Source: Cyclobacteriaceae bacterium
GTDB lineage: Bacteria > Bacteroidota > Bacteroidia > Cytophagales > Cyclobacteriaceae
Direction of reading: 5' to 3'
Length of the DNA stretch: 64,000 nt
Assembly: GCA_028278225.1 (NCBI GenBank)
Contig: JANQEU010000104.1
Coordinates: 372,001-436,000, forward strand
The notes beneath the pieces were generated by a model that worked only from the letters and a program-made list of their open reading frames with translations, had not been told where the DNA came from and ran no database searches. Shown one piece after another: positions 9,873 to 19,190 of this stretch; positions within the stretch are counted from its first letter, which is position 1; every line of letters begins with the position of its first letter. The translations under genes were made by a program, and so were the position numbers.

Positions 9873-11144
9873 CTATTCAGTAACATTAACAATCCTCAGG
9901 TTCCGGAAATATAATGGGTTTGTGTCCCCGTCAAGAACCTGTGCTACATCATCCCAGTAATTCCAGATCTCATGGGTATAGGCCGGAATAAGAGTCACGC
10001 CATCAACCTCGTCGATTGTTGCCGGGTTACGAGTATCCAGATTAGGTCCTTCCCCATCTTCAAGAAACTGCTGCTGAGCTTCACTTGCTACTTCAAATGT
10101 CAAAGTCACCCATTTGTTAGGTTCATCGATCCATGCCGAATAGGCAGTGTAAAATCCCTGAACCTCTCCTGTGGTAATGTCAATGTGCTTAGATGAATTA
10201 ACCAGGGCAAGGTCGACCTGGTAGCCCCTGGAAAGGTCCAGCCCATATATTTTTTGTATCTGCTTGATATCGTTTAATGTAAGATTTGGATTGACGGTAT
10301 CATCATAATAGGCATCCACCTGTATTACCCTGGTATACCCGGATGCCACAGTTGCGACACTGGCATCATCCACTTCATCACCATCAATGTCAACAGTCCC
10401 ATCAAATTCTATTTGTGGCAAGGCCTGTAATTCCTCGACCGGAATATTCTCGCCCAGGTCAATCATTCCAAAAATATAATGACCTCCCCAACTACCTTCT
10501 CCATCTTCGGTGGCACCAATAACCTTAAGTACTTTGTCCGACTCAGCTTCATCAGGGTTGTCCTGTGCAAAAAGTGCATGACCCTGCGATGCAACAAATT
10601 GCAGCGTAGCTGTAGAAGCATCAAAACTGGATGTATTTGTAAATGTGGTGACTGTCCGGATATCCCATCCCTGGGCTTCCACATCAATCTCTTCAGAACC
10701 GGTTGCTTCACCAGCCAGGTCTGATAATACAAACGGAGGAATGGGAGGCTCAACCGCAATGATAGTTGCTGAAGCAGATGCTGTCATCTCCTTGGAATCA
10801 GTTACTTCAAATTCAATCGTGGTTGTCCCCTCCTCGGTTGGCGACACCTGGTAGGTTACCTCATCCGATAACTCAGTTCCACCATAGCTTTTGATAGACT
10901 GATCATTTGCAGTAACTGAGATCAATCCTGCATCCGCCTCAACGCTCAATACAATATCAACCGTCTGGCCAATCTCTACTTCCAATCCCTCAGCTGGTAT
11001 TGTTGGCGAGGTAATAGTTATGGTAGGGGGATCAAACGTGGGTTCCGGTTTATCATCATCACTACACGAAACGTAGAGCATCAGTGTAAGAGCCAGAGCC
11101 CAATACACTATTTTAGATGTTTTTTCCTTCATAGTCATTTTCAT
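9873..11144 (-). CDS. Putative surface glycan-binding lipoprotein (SGBP-type)
   Basis: A 423-residue lipoprotein with the lipidation signal LMLYVSC (Cys27) followed by SDDDKPEP, an acidic stretch typical of surface-exposed Bacteroidota lipoproteins. Residues of about 35-130 form an Ig/cadherin-like domain. The rest is a beta-rich domain I do not recognise. It sits between two GH123-like genes and upstream of susC, the usual place for a surface glycan-binding protein, and that role is inferred from position. ATGs at 11144, 11138 and 11132 are all possible starts. I chose the first. A 137-bp gap upstream separates it from the next gene of the run. Confidence 0.65.
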   Translation of the reverse strand: MKMTMKEKTSKIVYWALALTLMLYVSCSDDDKPEPTFDPPTITITSPTIPAEGLEVEIGQTVDIVLSVEADAGLISVTANDQSIKSYGGTELSDEVTYQVSPTEEGTTTIEFEVTDSKEMTASASATIIAVEPPIPPFVLSDLAGEATGSEEIDVEAQGWDIRTVTTFTNTSSFDASTATLQFVASQGHALFAQDNPDEAESDKVLKVIGATEDGEGSWGGHYIFGMIDLGENIPVEELQALPQIEFDGTVDIDGDEVDDASVATVASGYTRVIQVDAYYDDTVNPNLTLNDIKQIQKIYGLDLSRGYQVDLALVNSSKHIDITTGEVQGFYTAYSAWIDEPNKWVTLTFEVASEAQQQFLEDGEGPNLDTRNPATIDEVDGVTLIPAYTHEIWNYWDDVAQVLDGDTNPLYFRNLRIVNVTE

Positions 11145-11281
11145 TGTGTTTGTAACTTAGTAATGAAGCAAATGAACAAAAGGCTACGTTGAGGAAGGGT
11201 TCCTATTCCTTCAAGGAAGTATCCATTTTCGTTTTTCGGTTAAAAGAGGCTCTCAGGCTGATAAATCAAAGAAAATTAGGC

Positions 11282-13237
11282 TTATTCGCCGGATCCTGGG
11301 ATTGAGTTGAGAATGTTTTTTCTGGCTAAGTCAATGTCTTCTATATTTTTCAATCTGCCATCCTGATTCCGGGTAGCAAGGTCAATAATCATTATCCGCT
11401 CCCTGGCAGAGAGCTCAGACTGATATTTTGCAAACAGCTCAAAATCTTCAATACCATCCCTGAGTACCTCAAATCGAATACTGGACAGCGGACCATTAGG
11501 TCCCGGATACACCAGGTATTCATCACCCTGAATAAAATTGTAGACCGGATCCTTGATCGGATCATTTGTCCAATTGTTAAAAGACCACCTCAGGTATCCA
11601 TCCATGTTATATTTCAAGGCCAGCCACGGGATCATCCGTGACTCAATAATTGGAGAAAAAGTAAATGAATTGGGATGTGCCGGTTGGCCACAAAGGTAAA
11701 ATGTGGTTGTTCTGTCCTGATCATTTCGCATCTTTATCACCGACAGGGTTTCTTCACTCGAAAGATTCTGGTCAGGAAAGAACTCATACGATATTGAAAG
11801 GAATCCGGTTGCAAACAAGTTGCTCTCCGGGTGACCCGATATTGAGATCCTGTCGCTAAAACCAGGCACTTGTTTCTTAATAAATCCTGAAATGCTTTTC
11901 ATGGTACTGTCAGGCTGCTCGTCAAAAGAGAGATAGGTCTTATTCTCCCATCCCCTGTTACTGAGATGATCGTAGAAATCCTCAAGAAAAATCTTCCAGA
12001 CCTTTTCATATCTCAAGTCCTCAGGCGAATCAAAGATCATTTCTTTGGTTTGATCATCCTGTTCACCAAAGTACCGGATTCTCTCTTTCCCCCGGAATGC
12101 TGTAAGCGAGTAGACGTTTATCCGGTCCGTTAAACCACACCGCAATCCGGTCTCGACGTATCTGTCAAATATGTTGTAGTCAAAATGCCAGGAACCATCT
12201 CCTTTCAGCACCCATCTGACCATGCTCTCGTATCCTGTAAAAGTCTGCGGCTTCATTCGGCCGCCGGTCCAGGGGATTTGCCATGGTTCATTTACAATGG
12301 TGGTGGTAATGGATTTCGTCCCCAAAGATGCAAGCACTCTCATATACCGTTCGATGAGTATCCAATGTTCTTCTGACCAGTTTTCAATACCATGGAAACC
12401 GGATATGGAATTCGGATTCATCCACAGGTCCGTAAAAAATCTGAAGTTATCCGGGTCGGGAATACTTTGAGGCAATACTTCCAGTTTCAGGGGTATGTGG
12501 AAGCTTCTGGTTTGGGTGTTGATGGTAATTCCTCCGGCATACAGGCCCGTCTCAGTATCTGACGGGATATAAATACTTACCCAAACAGGTTGATTTCTGT
12601 AAGCGGGTACACTTAAATAATCCAGATCATATAAAGGATCGGCTACAATATCAGGATTCATCGTTCCGGAAACGGAAAATCCTGTTTCCACCACGTCTTC
12701 ATATTTGGCGGACCAGTCGTATTCGCTACCGGCACGTTTCACAGGAACATAACCAACATACCTCAGCTTAACATTGCCCCCGGGTATTTCAAAACCCCGG
12801 GTGGATATGAGTGAAGATGAAGTAGCCTCCAGACTTTTAATTTCCTTCTTTGAGATGAATACAAGCTGTCCTGAAAACACCTCGTTACGCATCACCTGGA
12901 TTTCCAGTGTATCTGTCTCTTTAATTGGGACAATCTTCTGGTTCCTCAATCTTCCATTGACCTGAAGGTCGTATCCGGTGACCGGACGGGGAAATCTCGG
13001 CACTTTAATCAGGCTTGAATTTTGAAAATCCTCTCCCGGGAACCATACCATTCCCTCCAGACTATCCGGTAAGGCTTTTTCAACCTGCAAAATGATCCAT
13101 TCGGGTACTTTATCAAAAGGATCGATTTTAATGGGCCGGGGGTTATCCGGTGCATTATCAGCATAAAAGTTCACACTGTAAAACGCAAATACACCCAATG
13201 CGGCCAAAATGATAATGACAGAAAATAACCTCACCAT
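11282..13237 (-). CDS. GH123-like (DUF4091) glycosidase, membrane-anchored or periplasmic
   Basis: The 651-residue protein is a second DUF4091/GH123-type enzyme. It is related to the gene at 7433 but lacks the GEVED and type IX domains. An N-terminal hydrophobic segment (residues 1-24) has no obvious cleavage site and may act as a membrane anchor. The catalytic-type pair is Asp439-Glu440 in LSFDEQPD. The family segments MDGYLRWSFNNW and IRFEVLRDGIEDFEL are present near the C-terminus. With its neighbour it may form a surface/periplasm pair acting on the same linkage. Substrate is unproven, and beta-N-acetylgalactosaminide is only the family precedent. It follows the HTCS gene after 106 bp. 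Confidence 0.75.
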   Translation of the reverse strand: MVRLFSVIIILAALGVFAFYSVNFYADNAPDNPRPIKIDPFDKVPEWIILQVEKALPDSLEGMVWFPGEDFQNSSLIKVPRFPRPVTGYDLQVNGRLRNQKIVPIKETDTLEIQVMRNEVFSGQLVFISKKEIKSLEATSSSLISTRGFEIPGGNVKLRYVGYVPVKRAGSEYDWSAKYEDVVETGFSVSGTMNPDIVADPLYDLDYLSVPAYRNQPVWVSIYIPSDTETGLYAGGITINTQTRSFHIPLKLEVLPQSIPDPDNFRFFTDLWMNPNSISGFHGIENWSEEHWILIERYMRVLASLGTKSITTTIVNEPWQIPWTGGRMKPQTFTGYESMVRWVLKGDGSWHFDYNIFDRYVETGLRCGLTDRINVYSLTAFRGKERIRYFGEQDDQTKEMIFDSPEDLRYEKVWKIFLEDFYDHLSNRGWENKTYLSFDEQPDSTMKSISGFIKKQVPGFSDRISISGHPESNLFATGFLSISYEFFPDQNLSSEETLSVIKMRNDQDRTTTFYLCGQPAHPNSFTFSPIIESRMIPWLALKYNMDGYLRWSFNNWTNDPIKDPVYNFIQGDEYLVYPGPNGPLSSIRFEVLRDGIEDFELFAKYQSELSARERIMIIDLATRNQDGRLKNIEDIDLARKNILNSIPGSGE

Positions 13238-13343
13238 CCGCGAAAATTTGGCAAAAGTTATTTCACGCCGCGTACACTAATGTATCTTATTTCATCAGAT
13301 CAGTATCCTAAATCGTTCAACCTGATCTCGTAAATTTCCTGCG

Positions 13344-16300
13344 TCAATGATTTCCGAAATCCGATGGATTTTTCCCAAACTTGGCCTTGAAAGAACGACT
13401 GAAATAACGTCTGTCCGTAAACCCGGATTTTAAGCAAGCCTCCTGAACGGAATATTTATATTTCCTGAGAAGTTCGGCGGCAAGGTTTAATTTAAACTCC
13501 CTTACATACTCCACAATTGACAAACCCGTCAGTTGCTTTAGTTTCTTGTATATCACAGAGTGGCTCATTCCCAGTTCCTTTGCCAAAAATTCAGGATTCA
13601 GGTCATTTTCAAGTATGTTATTATTGATGATGTCCCGAAGTGAACTTATGAACTGATCGTCCGGATCCTCCCCCCTGACATCAGGAGGTTTGGAAAAGAT
13701 ATCCAGTTTATACTTCTCCCAAAGTAACTTTCTGGAATTGATAAGGTTCCTGACCCTGGCGATCAACAACTGGTCGTTAAATGGTTTTGAAATGTAGTCG
13801 TCGGCTCCGATATCAAATCCCTCCTTTTTGAAAACCAAACCTGTCCTGGCTGTCAATAGAATTATTGGGATATGGCTGGTCCTTCTGTCTTCCCTTAGCT
13901 TTTTGGTCAATTCAATGCCATTTCTGCCGGGCATCAGGACGTCACTGATAATCAAATCCGGGAGCTCGCAAACCGCCACGTCAAATCCATCCAAACCATC
14001 AGCAGCTTCCAGGATGGAATATCTGTTTTCCAGAATACGTTTAAGGTAGTTTCGAATCTGCTCATTGTCCTCAACCAGCAGAACCGTATGTGATTGGTCA
14101 GGGGATTCCGGCGATTCCGTCAGATCATCAGACTTATGATCCACCACATCCGGTGATGGCATGCTCTCACCATCCCGGAAATGAAAGTCACCTTTCGGTA
14201 GTTTGATGGAGAACGTGCTGCCCACACCCAATTCCGAGATAAGACCAACCTCTCCCTGGTGAAGCTGAATGATATCCTTTACAATGGAAAGACCTATACC
14301 AAATCCGATTTCCCGGATGTCTTTGTCTTCACTTTGGTAAAATCTGTCAAAAACCTTCTCCTGAAGTTCCGCAGGAATTCCCTTTCCCGAATCAACCACT
14401 TTCATGAATATATGCTGATCATCGGATTCAAGAACCAGTGCTATCGAATCCCCTTCCGACACATATTTGAAGGCATTTGACAGTAGGTTGAAAAGCGCCT
14501 TTTCAATTTGGAACGGATCAAACCAAACCTTTTCCCCATCTGTTGAATTTTTGAGGGTGTAGGATATGTTGTTTTCTTCCGCCTTTGTGGTAAAAGCAAG
14601 AAATACTTCCTCTAAGAATTCTGACAGATCTACTTCCTGTATGGAAAGCTTAACCTGATCCGCCTCAAGCTTTCTGTAGTCCAGGAGTTCATTGACCAAT
14701 TGATGTAAATAATCTCCGTTTTTACGAATTACATCAAGACTATTTTTAAATCGAAAGAGTAAATGCCGCTCGTCCAGGATCGATTTGATGGCTCCCAGGA
14801 TAACTGTAACCGGGGTGCGAATTTCATGAGATATGTTCACGAAAAACCTTTGTTTGGTTTCGTGCAGCTCCAGGTCCTTTTCATGCGTGATCTTCTCAAT
14901 TTTAAGGTTGGTTTTCATTCTTTGCCATGACGCCGACAGTTTCATAGCTACCAGAATAATTGCAAAAATTCCCAAGACATATAGTGTCAATGCCCACCAT
15001 GTGGCCCATACTGGTCTGGCCACAAACACATTGATCGAAGCATTACCCACCAGCGCCATATCCCTAAAGGCCCTCACTTGAAACTGATAATCTCCCGGTG
15101 CTAAATTCGTATACGTGGCCTGGTTCTGATCCCCGACACTTCTCCAATCTTTTTCAAATCCGTCCAGTTTTATTTGATAGGTGAGATCGTCATTTTGCGG
15201 AAATTCCAGTCCATTAAACTCCAGGGTGAAAATATTTTGATCATATTTCAAAAAGATGGAGTCGGCTACTGTGATCGGCCTGGATACAATGCCCTGATCC
15301 AATTTGACCGATTCACCGAATAATTTAAAATCAGTAAAGACCACATTGACCAATTCTTCTTTTACCCTGATCCTTTCCGGATCAAATGAGATCAATCCTG
15401 CTGTACTTCCAAAATAGAGCGTTCCAACCTGATCGGAAAACGAAGATTTAATGTGAAATTCACCTTCCAACTCCGCAAACGGCTGAAATTTTTCAGATGA
15501 CCTGTCAAATTTCAGGATGCCATTTTTGGTGCCAAACCATAAATTTCCACTTCTGTCTTCCTCAATGGAAACAAACGACTTGCGATTTAAAACCTCTTCA
15601 TTTTCGAAATATCTGAAGTTGCCTTCCGAAGGGTCATACCGGATCAACCCATCCTCCCAGGTACCTATCCATATCATTCCGGTGTCATCAGCATGAATCA
15701 CCAGTAAATTTGAGTACTTTGCAGACAATGCATCTTTCAAATTGACATTGACTCGCCGGGGTGGACCATTGTTTACACCAAATACAAACAGACCGTCACC
15801 AAATGTGGCGACATAGACCTCCCCTTCTTTCCCAAATTCCAGATCCAGTACATTATTGCTTTTCAGGATGACGTGTGTGGAGTCTTTTGCACTGCTGTAG
15901 TAATTCAAACCTCCTCCCCATGTAGCGATCCAAAGATCGCCATCCGACATTTCAATGATATCCCGTACATCGTTAAAGGACAAGGCATTCCTTTTGTCAC
16001 CTTGAACAAACTGGCGAATTATTCCATCCTTGCGATTGTACTCCAGCAGGCCATTTGCAAAAGTGCCGAGCCAATAAGAATTTGAATTAGAAGGTTCAAT
16101 GAATTGAACATACTTCGTCATATTCGGAAAGGGACTACTTATTATGTTTCCCTTTTCCAGAAGCTTCAGGCCTGCACCGTCCGTACCCAAAAGAGAAAGG
16201 TCTTCTGAAAGATAAATGGAAAGAACCGGTTGATTATTGATATTAAAAGGTTCCGCACTGTAAGTTGGAGTAGAAATCACATTCACGCCATTCCATGCAG

Positions 16301-17249
16301 TTCCCACCCAGGTATTTTCCTGATTGTCCGTAAAAATATCAGTGACTGATTGTCCGCTGATCGGTGGGCTGGAAGATTTTGAAAAATTTATAATCTCCCG
16401 CTTTTCATTTATGTAATAGAGTCCGTCACCTTCTGTTAAAATCCATAATTGACCGGAATCAAAAAAAACTCTTCTGACGATATCAGACTTCCTGTTGATT
16501 AGGTGATTTTTGTCCGACATGCTGTTCGACCCTATTTCATAAGACACCAATCCCCCTCCCTGACATCCAAGCCATAACCTGTTGTCATTGTCGGAAGTAA
16601 GGCTTAGAATATGATTTGGGGCGATTTCATCAGTTGAATTTATACGCAACAGTGAATTGTCCTCCAGACGCAGAAGACCATTTCCGAAAGAAGCCAGCCA
16701 AATACGGTTATTATCATCCTCATGGATGTCCTGGACATTTAATGGATCATCAACAGCCTCTTCATTCAAATTGATCATGAAATACTGATCATCAATCCAC
16801 TCAATTAAACCAGCGGAAGTGGCAAGCAGCAATCGACCCGAACTCGTTTCAAATATCTCGTTTACAGATCCGCTTTGATCTGACAGGATCCGGTCAAATC
16901 CAAGATCTTCAAACTCCTCCATTTCATAATTGAACCGGTACAATCCTCCATCTGAAGTTGATATGTAAAAGAGTTTGGCAGTTGTGATAAAAAGGTCCCT
17001 GATATCCTCTGATTTCAATCGGGAATTTTCCGAATTAAACACCTCCACTGTGTTTCCATTATACCGGTTCAATCCGTTTTTCGTACCAATCCAAATAAAC
17101 CCAAGGCTATCCTGAGTAAAGGAGGTTATGGAATTTCCCGAAAGGCCTGTGCTCCTGTCCAGAGGCAGGATATCATAAGTCTGCGCTTCCAGCAATGAGC
17201 TGGAAGAACATATTATTATCGCAACTTTAATACACTTTAAAATTTTCAT
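13344..17249 (-). CDS. Hybrid two-component system sensor/regulator (HTCS)
   Basis: This one-protein sensor and regulator would activate the adjacent utilization locus when a specific oligosaccharide binds its periplasmic part. The best start is the ATG at 17249; five extra codons upstream begin with GTG. About 14 propeller repeats of the WIGT-x-GL type fill the N-terminal half (to about residue 630). A Y_Y_Y domain (LDGFEKDW) follows, then a transmembrane helix near residue 775. The kinase core carries HEIRTPV with His808. After the ATPase domain comes a receiver domain with Asp1103 in ISDVLMP, and a C-terminal AraC-type helix-turn-helix that ends the protein at about 1301. All key phospho-residues are present. 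Confidence 0.95.
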   Translation of the reverse strand: MKILKCIKVAIIICSSSSLLEAQTYDILPLDRSTGLSGNSITSFTQDSLGFIWIGTKNGLNRYNGNTVEVFNSENSRLKSEDIRDLFITTAKLFYISTSDGGLYRFNYEMEEFEDLGFDRILSDQSGSVNEIFETSSGRLLLATSAGLIEWIDDQYFMINLNEEAVDDPLNVQDIHEDDNNRIWLASFGNGLLRLEDNSLLRINSTDEIAPNHILSLTSDNDNRLWLGCQGGGLVSYEIGSNSMSDKNHLINRKSDIVRRVFFDSGQLWILTEGDGLYYINEKREIINFSKSSSPPISGQSVTDIFTDNQENTWVGTAWNGVNVISTPTYSAEPFNINNQPVLSIYLSEDLSLLGTDGAGLKLLEKGNIISSPFPNMTKYVQFIEPSNSNSYWLGTFANGLLEYNRKDGIIRQFVQGDKRNALSFNDVRDIIEMSDGDLWIATWGGGLNYYSSAKDSTHVILKSNNVLDLEFGKEGEVYVATFGDGLFVFGVNNGPPRRVNVNLKDALSAKYSNLLVIHADDTGMIWIGTWEDGLIRYDPSEGNFRYFENEEVLNRKSFVSIEEDRSGNLWFGTKNGILKFDRSSEKFQPFAELEGEFHIKSSFSDQVGTLYFGSTAGLISFDPERIRVKEELVNVVFTDFKLFGESVKLDQGIVSRPITVADSIFLKYDQNIFTLEFNGLEFPQNDDLTYQIKLDGFEKDWRSVGDQNQATYTNLAPGDYQFQVRAFRDMALVGNASINVFVARPVWATWWALTLYVLGIFAIILVAMKLSASWQRMKTNLKIEKITHEKDLELHETKQRFFVNISHEIRTPVTVILGAIKSILDERHLLFRFKNSLDVIRKNGDYLHQLVNELLDYRKLEADQVKLSIQEVDLSEFLEEVFLAFTTKAEENNISYTLKNSTDGEKVWFDPFQIEKALFNLLSNAFKYVSEGDSIALVLESDDQHIFMKVVDSGKGIPAELQEKVFDRFYQSEDKDIREIGFGIGLSIVKDIIQLHQGEVGLISELGVGSTFSIKLPKGDFHFRDGESMPSPDVVDHKSDDLTESPESPDQSHTVLLVEDNEQIRNYLKRILENRYSILEAADGLDGFDVAVCELPDLIISDVLMPGRNGIELTKKLREDRRTSHIPIILLTARTGLVFKKEGFDIGADDYISKPFNDQLLIARVRNLINSRKLLWEKYKLDIFSKPPDVRGEDPDDQFISSLRDIINNNILENDLNPEFLAKELGMSHSVIYKKLKQLTGLSIVEYVREFKLNLAAELLRKYKYSVQEACLKSGFTDRRYFSRSFKAKFGKNPSDFGNH

Positions 17250-17275
17250 TGTGCTCGTGCACACTCACTTTTATC

Positions 17276-17283
17276 CAAAGTTA
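17276..17283 (-). promoter_or_regulatory. Candidate -7 promoter element for the HTCS gene
   Basis: On the minus strand this reads TAACTTTG, an exact match to the Bacteroidota -7 consensus TAnnTTTG, 27 bp upstream of the ATG at 17249. No good TTTG is seen 19-21 bp further upstream, so support rests on the -7 element and its position only. Confidence 0.4.
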
Positions 17284-17482
17284 TTCAAAAGTGATTTGAT
17301 GTCCCTTACCGAAACAATGATATCTAAAAAAAGGTTGGCCAATGTCTTTATCCCACTCTCTCCGCCGCATCAAAGTGCTTTACCAAATCGAAGCAAATGT
17401 CGCCTGAGGTATAATTCCGGCGAAAACTCTTTTTTGTTCAAAGAAATTGATCTGAAATTACCGGCTCAAATCTTATAAAAAT

Positions 17483-19096
17483 ATGAGCAATCCACTGATA
17501 CGATTAGCTAAGATTGAAGACCTGGAAGAAAAGAAACCGGCGTATGCGCTTGCTGAAAATACTGACCTTGTAGTGGTCAGGTATGGTGAGAACATTTCCG
17601 TATTATATGGAAGATGCCAGCACAGGGGAGCGCTTATGTCTGATGCAGTGATCATTGGCGACGATATCGTATGCGGACTTCATAATTGGGACTATCGATA
17701 CGATACAGGCGTCAGTTCATACAACAATAGTGAGAAGCTTCATAAGTTTCAGGAAATTATCAGGGACGGTTGCGTATGGGTCGACAGGGACGAGATCCTA
17801 GCTTTTGAAACGGCCAATCCCCAGCCTTTCAAAAGAGATGAATACCAGGGTACTTATGCAGACACCCATCCGGAAGATACAGAACCCTACACAAGATATA
17901 TTGGTGAGCTTTCGCACCATGGGTTGAAAAGGCTGGGACATCATGGATTCACCGAGGCCATGGGTGTCGATAGAAATACGTTGCCCAAGTGGGAGAGCTT
18001 ACAGTTTCTTCCTGCGCAACTACATAAAAAACCTTTGCTGGACGAAGCGCAAGTTTCAACAAAGGTCATAATTGGACCCGGAGCAATGAAACCTCTGGAG
18101 CTTGATATCCCACTGTTTGTTTCGGATATGAGTTTCGGGGCGCTTAGCAGGGAGGCTAAGATCGCCCTTTCCAGGGGTGCTGAAATGGCAGGTACAGGCA
18201 TATGCTCGGGTGAAGGCGGCATGCTGCCTGACGAACAGGCCGGCAATTCAAGGTATTTCTATGAACTTGCTTCAGCGCAATTTGGATTTTCATGGGGCAA
18301 GCTGGAAAAAGTCCAGGCTTTTCATTTCAAGGGAGGTCAGGGTGCGAAAACAGGAACAGGGGGTCACCTGCCCGGTGACAAGGTCCGCGGAGAAATCGCC
18401 AAAGTCAGGGGCCTCAAACCCGGTCAGGCTGCAATCAGTCCGGCTACATTCCCGGAACTCAGGGAAGTCGAAGATTTTAAGGAATTTGCTTCACGGGTCA
18501 GGGAAGTTACCGGTGGCATTCCTGTTGGGTTCAAGCTGGCTGCAAGTCACATCGAAGAGGATATCGCATTTGCCCTGGAAGCGGGTGCAGACTATATCAT
18601 CCTCGATGGCCGGGGTGGCGGAACAGGAGCTGCCCCGACGGTATTGAGAAATAACATCAACGTCCCTACGATACCGGCACTGGCACGAGCCCGGAAGTTT
18701 CTGGATGACCGGGAAGCTAAGAATGTCTCGCTGATCGTCACGGGAGGACTGAGAATAGCCGAAGATTTTGCCAAGGCGTTGATGCTCGGGGCAGATGCCA
18801 TAGCCGTGTCCAACTCAGCTTTACAGGCGATCGGCTGTCTGGGAATGAGAGCTTGTCATACCAATAACTGTCCGGTGGGAATTGCCACACAAAAAGAAAA
18901 CCTGCGATCTCGTCTCATCATTGAAAAGTCCGCTGAACGATTAAACAACTTTTTCCGCGCGAGCAATGATCTTATCAAAGTAATTGCACGGTCATGTGGT
19001 TACGACGACATAAATAAATTTAACGAGGAAGATCTGTCAACTTTTGACCGGGAAATGCATAAGCTAACCGGCGTTAGATATGCCGGAATAGGATAA
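17483..19096 (+). CDS. Rieske [2Fe-2S] domain fused to glutamate-synthase-like FMN enzyme
   Basis: A 537-residue cytoplasmic protein with no signal peptide. Residues of about 5-105 are a Rieske ferredoxin domain with the full ligand set C45-x-H47 and C64-x2-H67. Residues of about 150-520 match the FMN-binding domain of the glutamate synthase large subunit, with ILDGRGGGTGAAP and a cysteine cluster at C452, C458 and C463 (CX5CX4C followed by PVGIATQ) that in GltB holds a [3Fe-4S] cluster. The glutaminase and GXGXG domains of true GltB are absent, so ammonia from glutamine is not expected. The Rieske domain probably feeds or drains electrons from the FMN/Fe-S core. The gene is followed after 94 bp by a second Rieske fusion. 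The physiological substrate is unknown. Confidence 0.88.
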   Translation: MSNPLIRLAKIEDLEEKKPAYALAENTDLVVVRYGENISVLYGRCQHRGALMSDAVIIGDDIVCGLHNWDYRYDTGVSSYNNSEKLHKFQEIIRDGCVWVDRDEILAFETANPQPFKRDEYQGTYADTHPEDTEPYTRYIGELSHHGLKRLGHHGFTEAMGVDRNTLPKWESLQFLPAQLHKKPLLDEAQVSTKVIIGPGAMKPLELDIPLFVSDMSFGALSREAKIALSRGAEMAGTGICSGEGGMLPDEQAGNSRYFYELASAQFGFSWGKLEKVQAFHFKGGQGAKTGTGGHLPGDKVRGEIAKVRGLKPGQAAISPATFPELREVEDFKEFASRVREVTGGIPVGFKLAASHIEEDIAFALEAGADYIILDGRGGGTGAAPTVLRNNINVPTIPALARARKFLDDREAKNVSLIVTGGLRIAEDFAKALMLGADAIAVSNSALQAIGCLGMRACHTNNCPVGIATQKENLRSRLIIEKSAERLNNFFRASNDLIKVIARSCGYDDINKFNEEDLSTFDREMHKLTGVRYAGIG

Positions 19097-19190
19097 TTTG
19101 TGACCAACCTGATGGTATCCCACATACATAATCAGAAAACTTATGGACCTGCTCATATAAACAACTTCAAATCCAATTAATACCAAGATT

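Noticed and set aside
18177-18647. 156-codon frame within the Rieske-glutamate-synthase-like gene
   Set aside because: It overlaps conserved FMN-domain coding sequence in another frame and shows no protein features.
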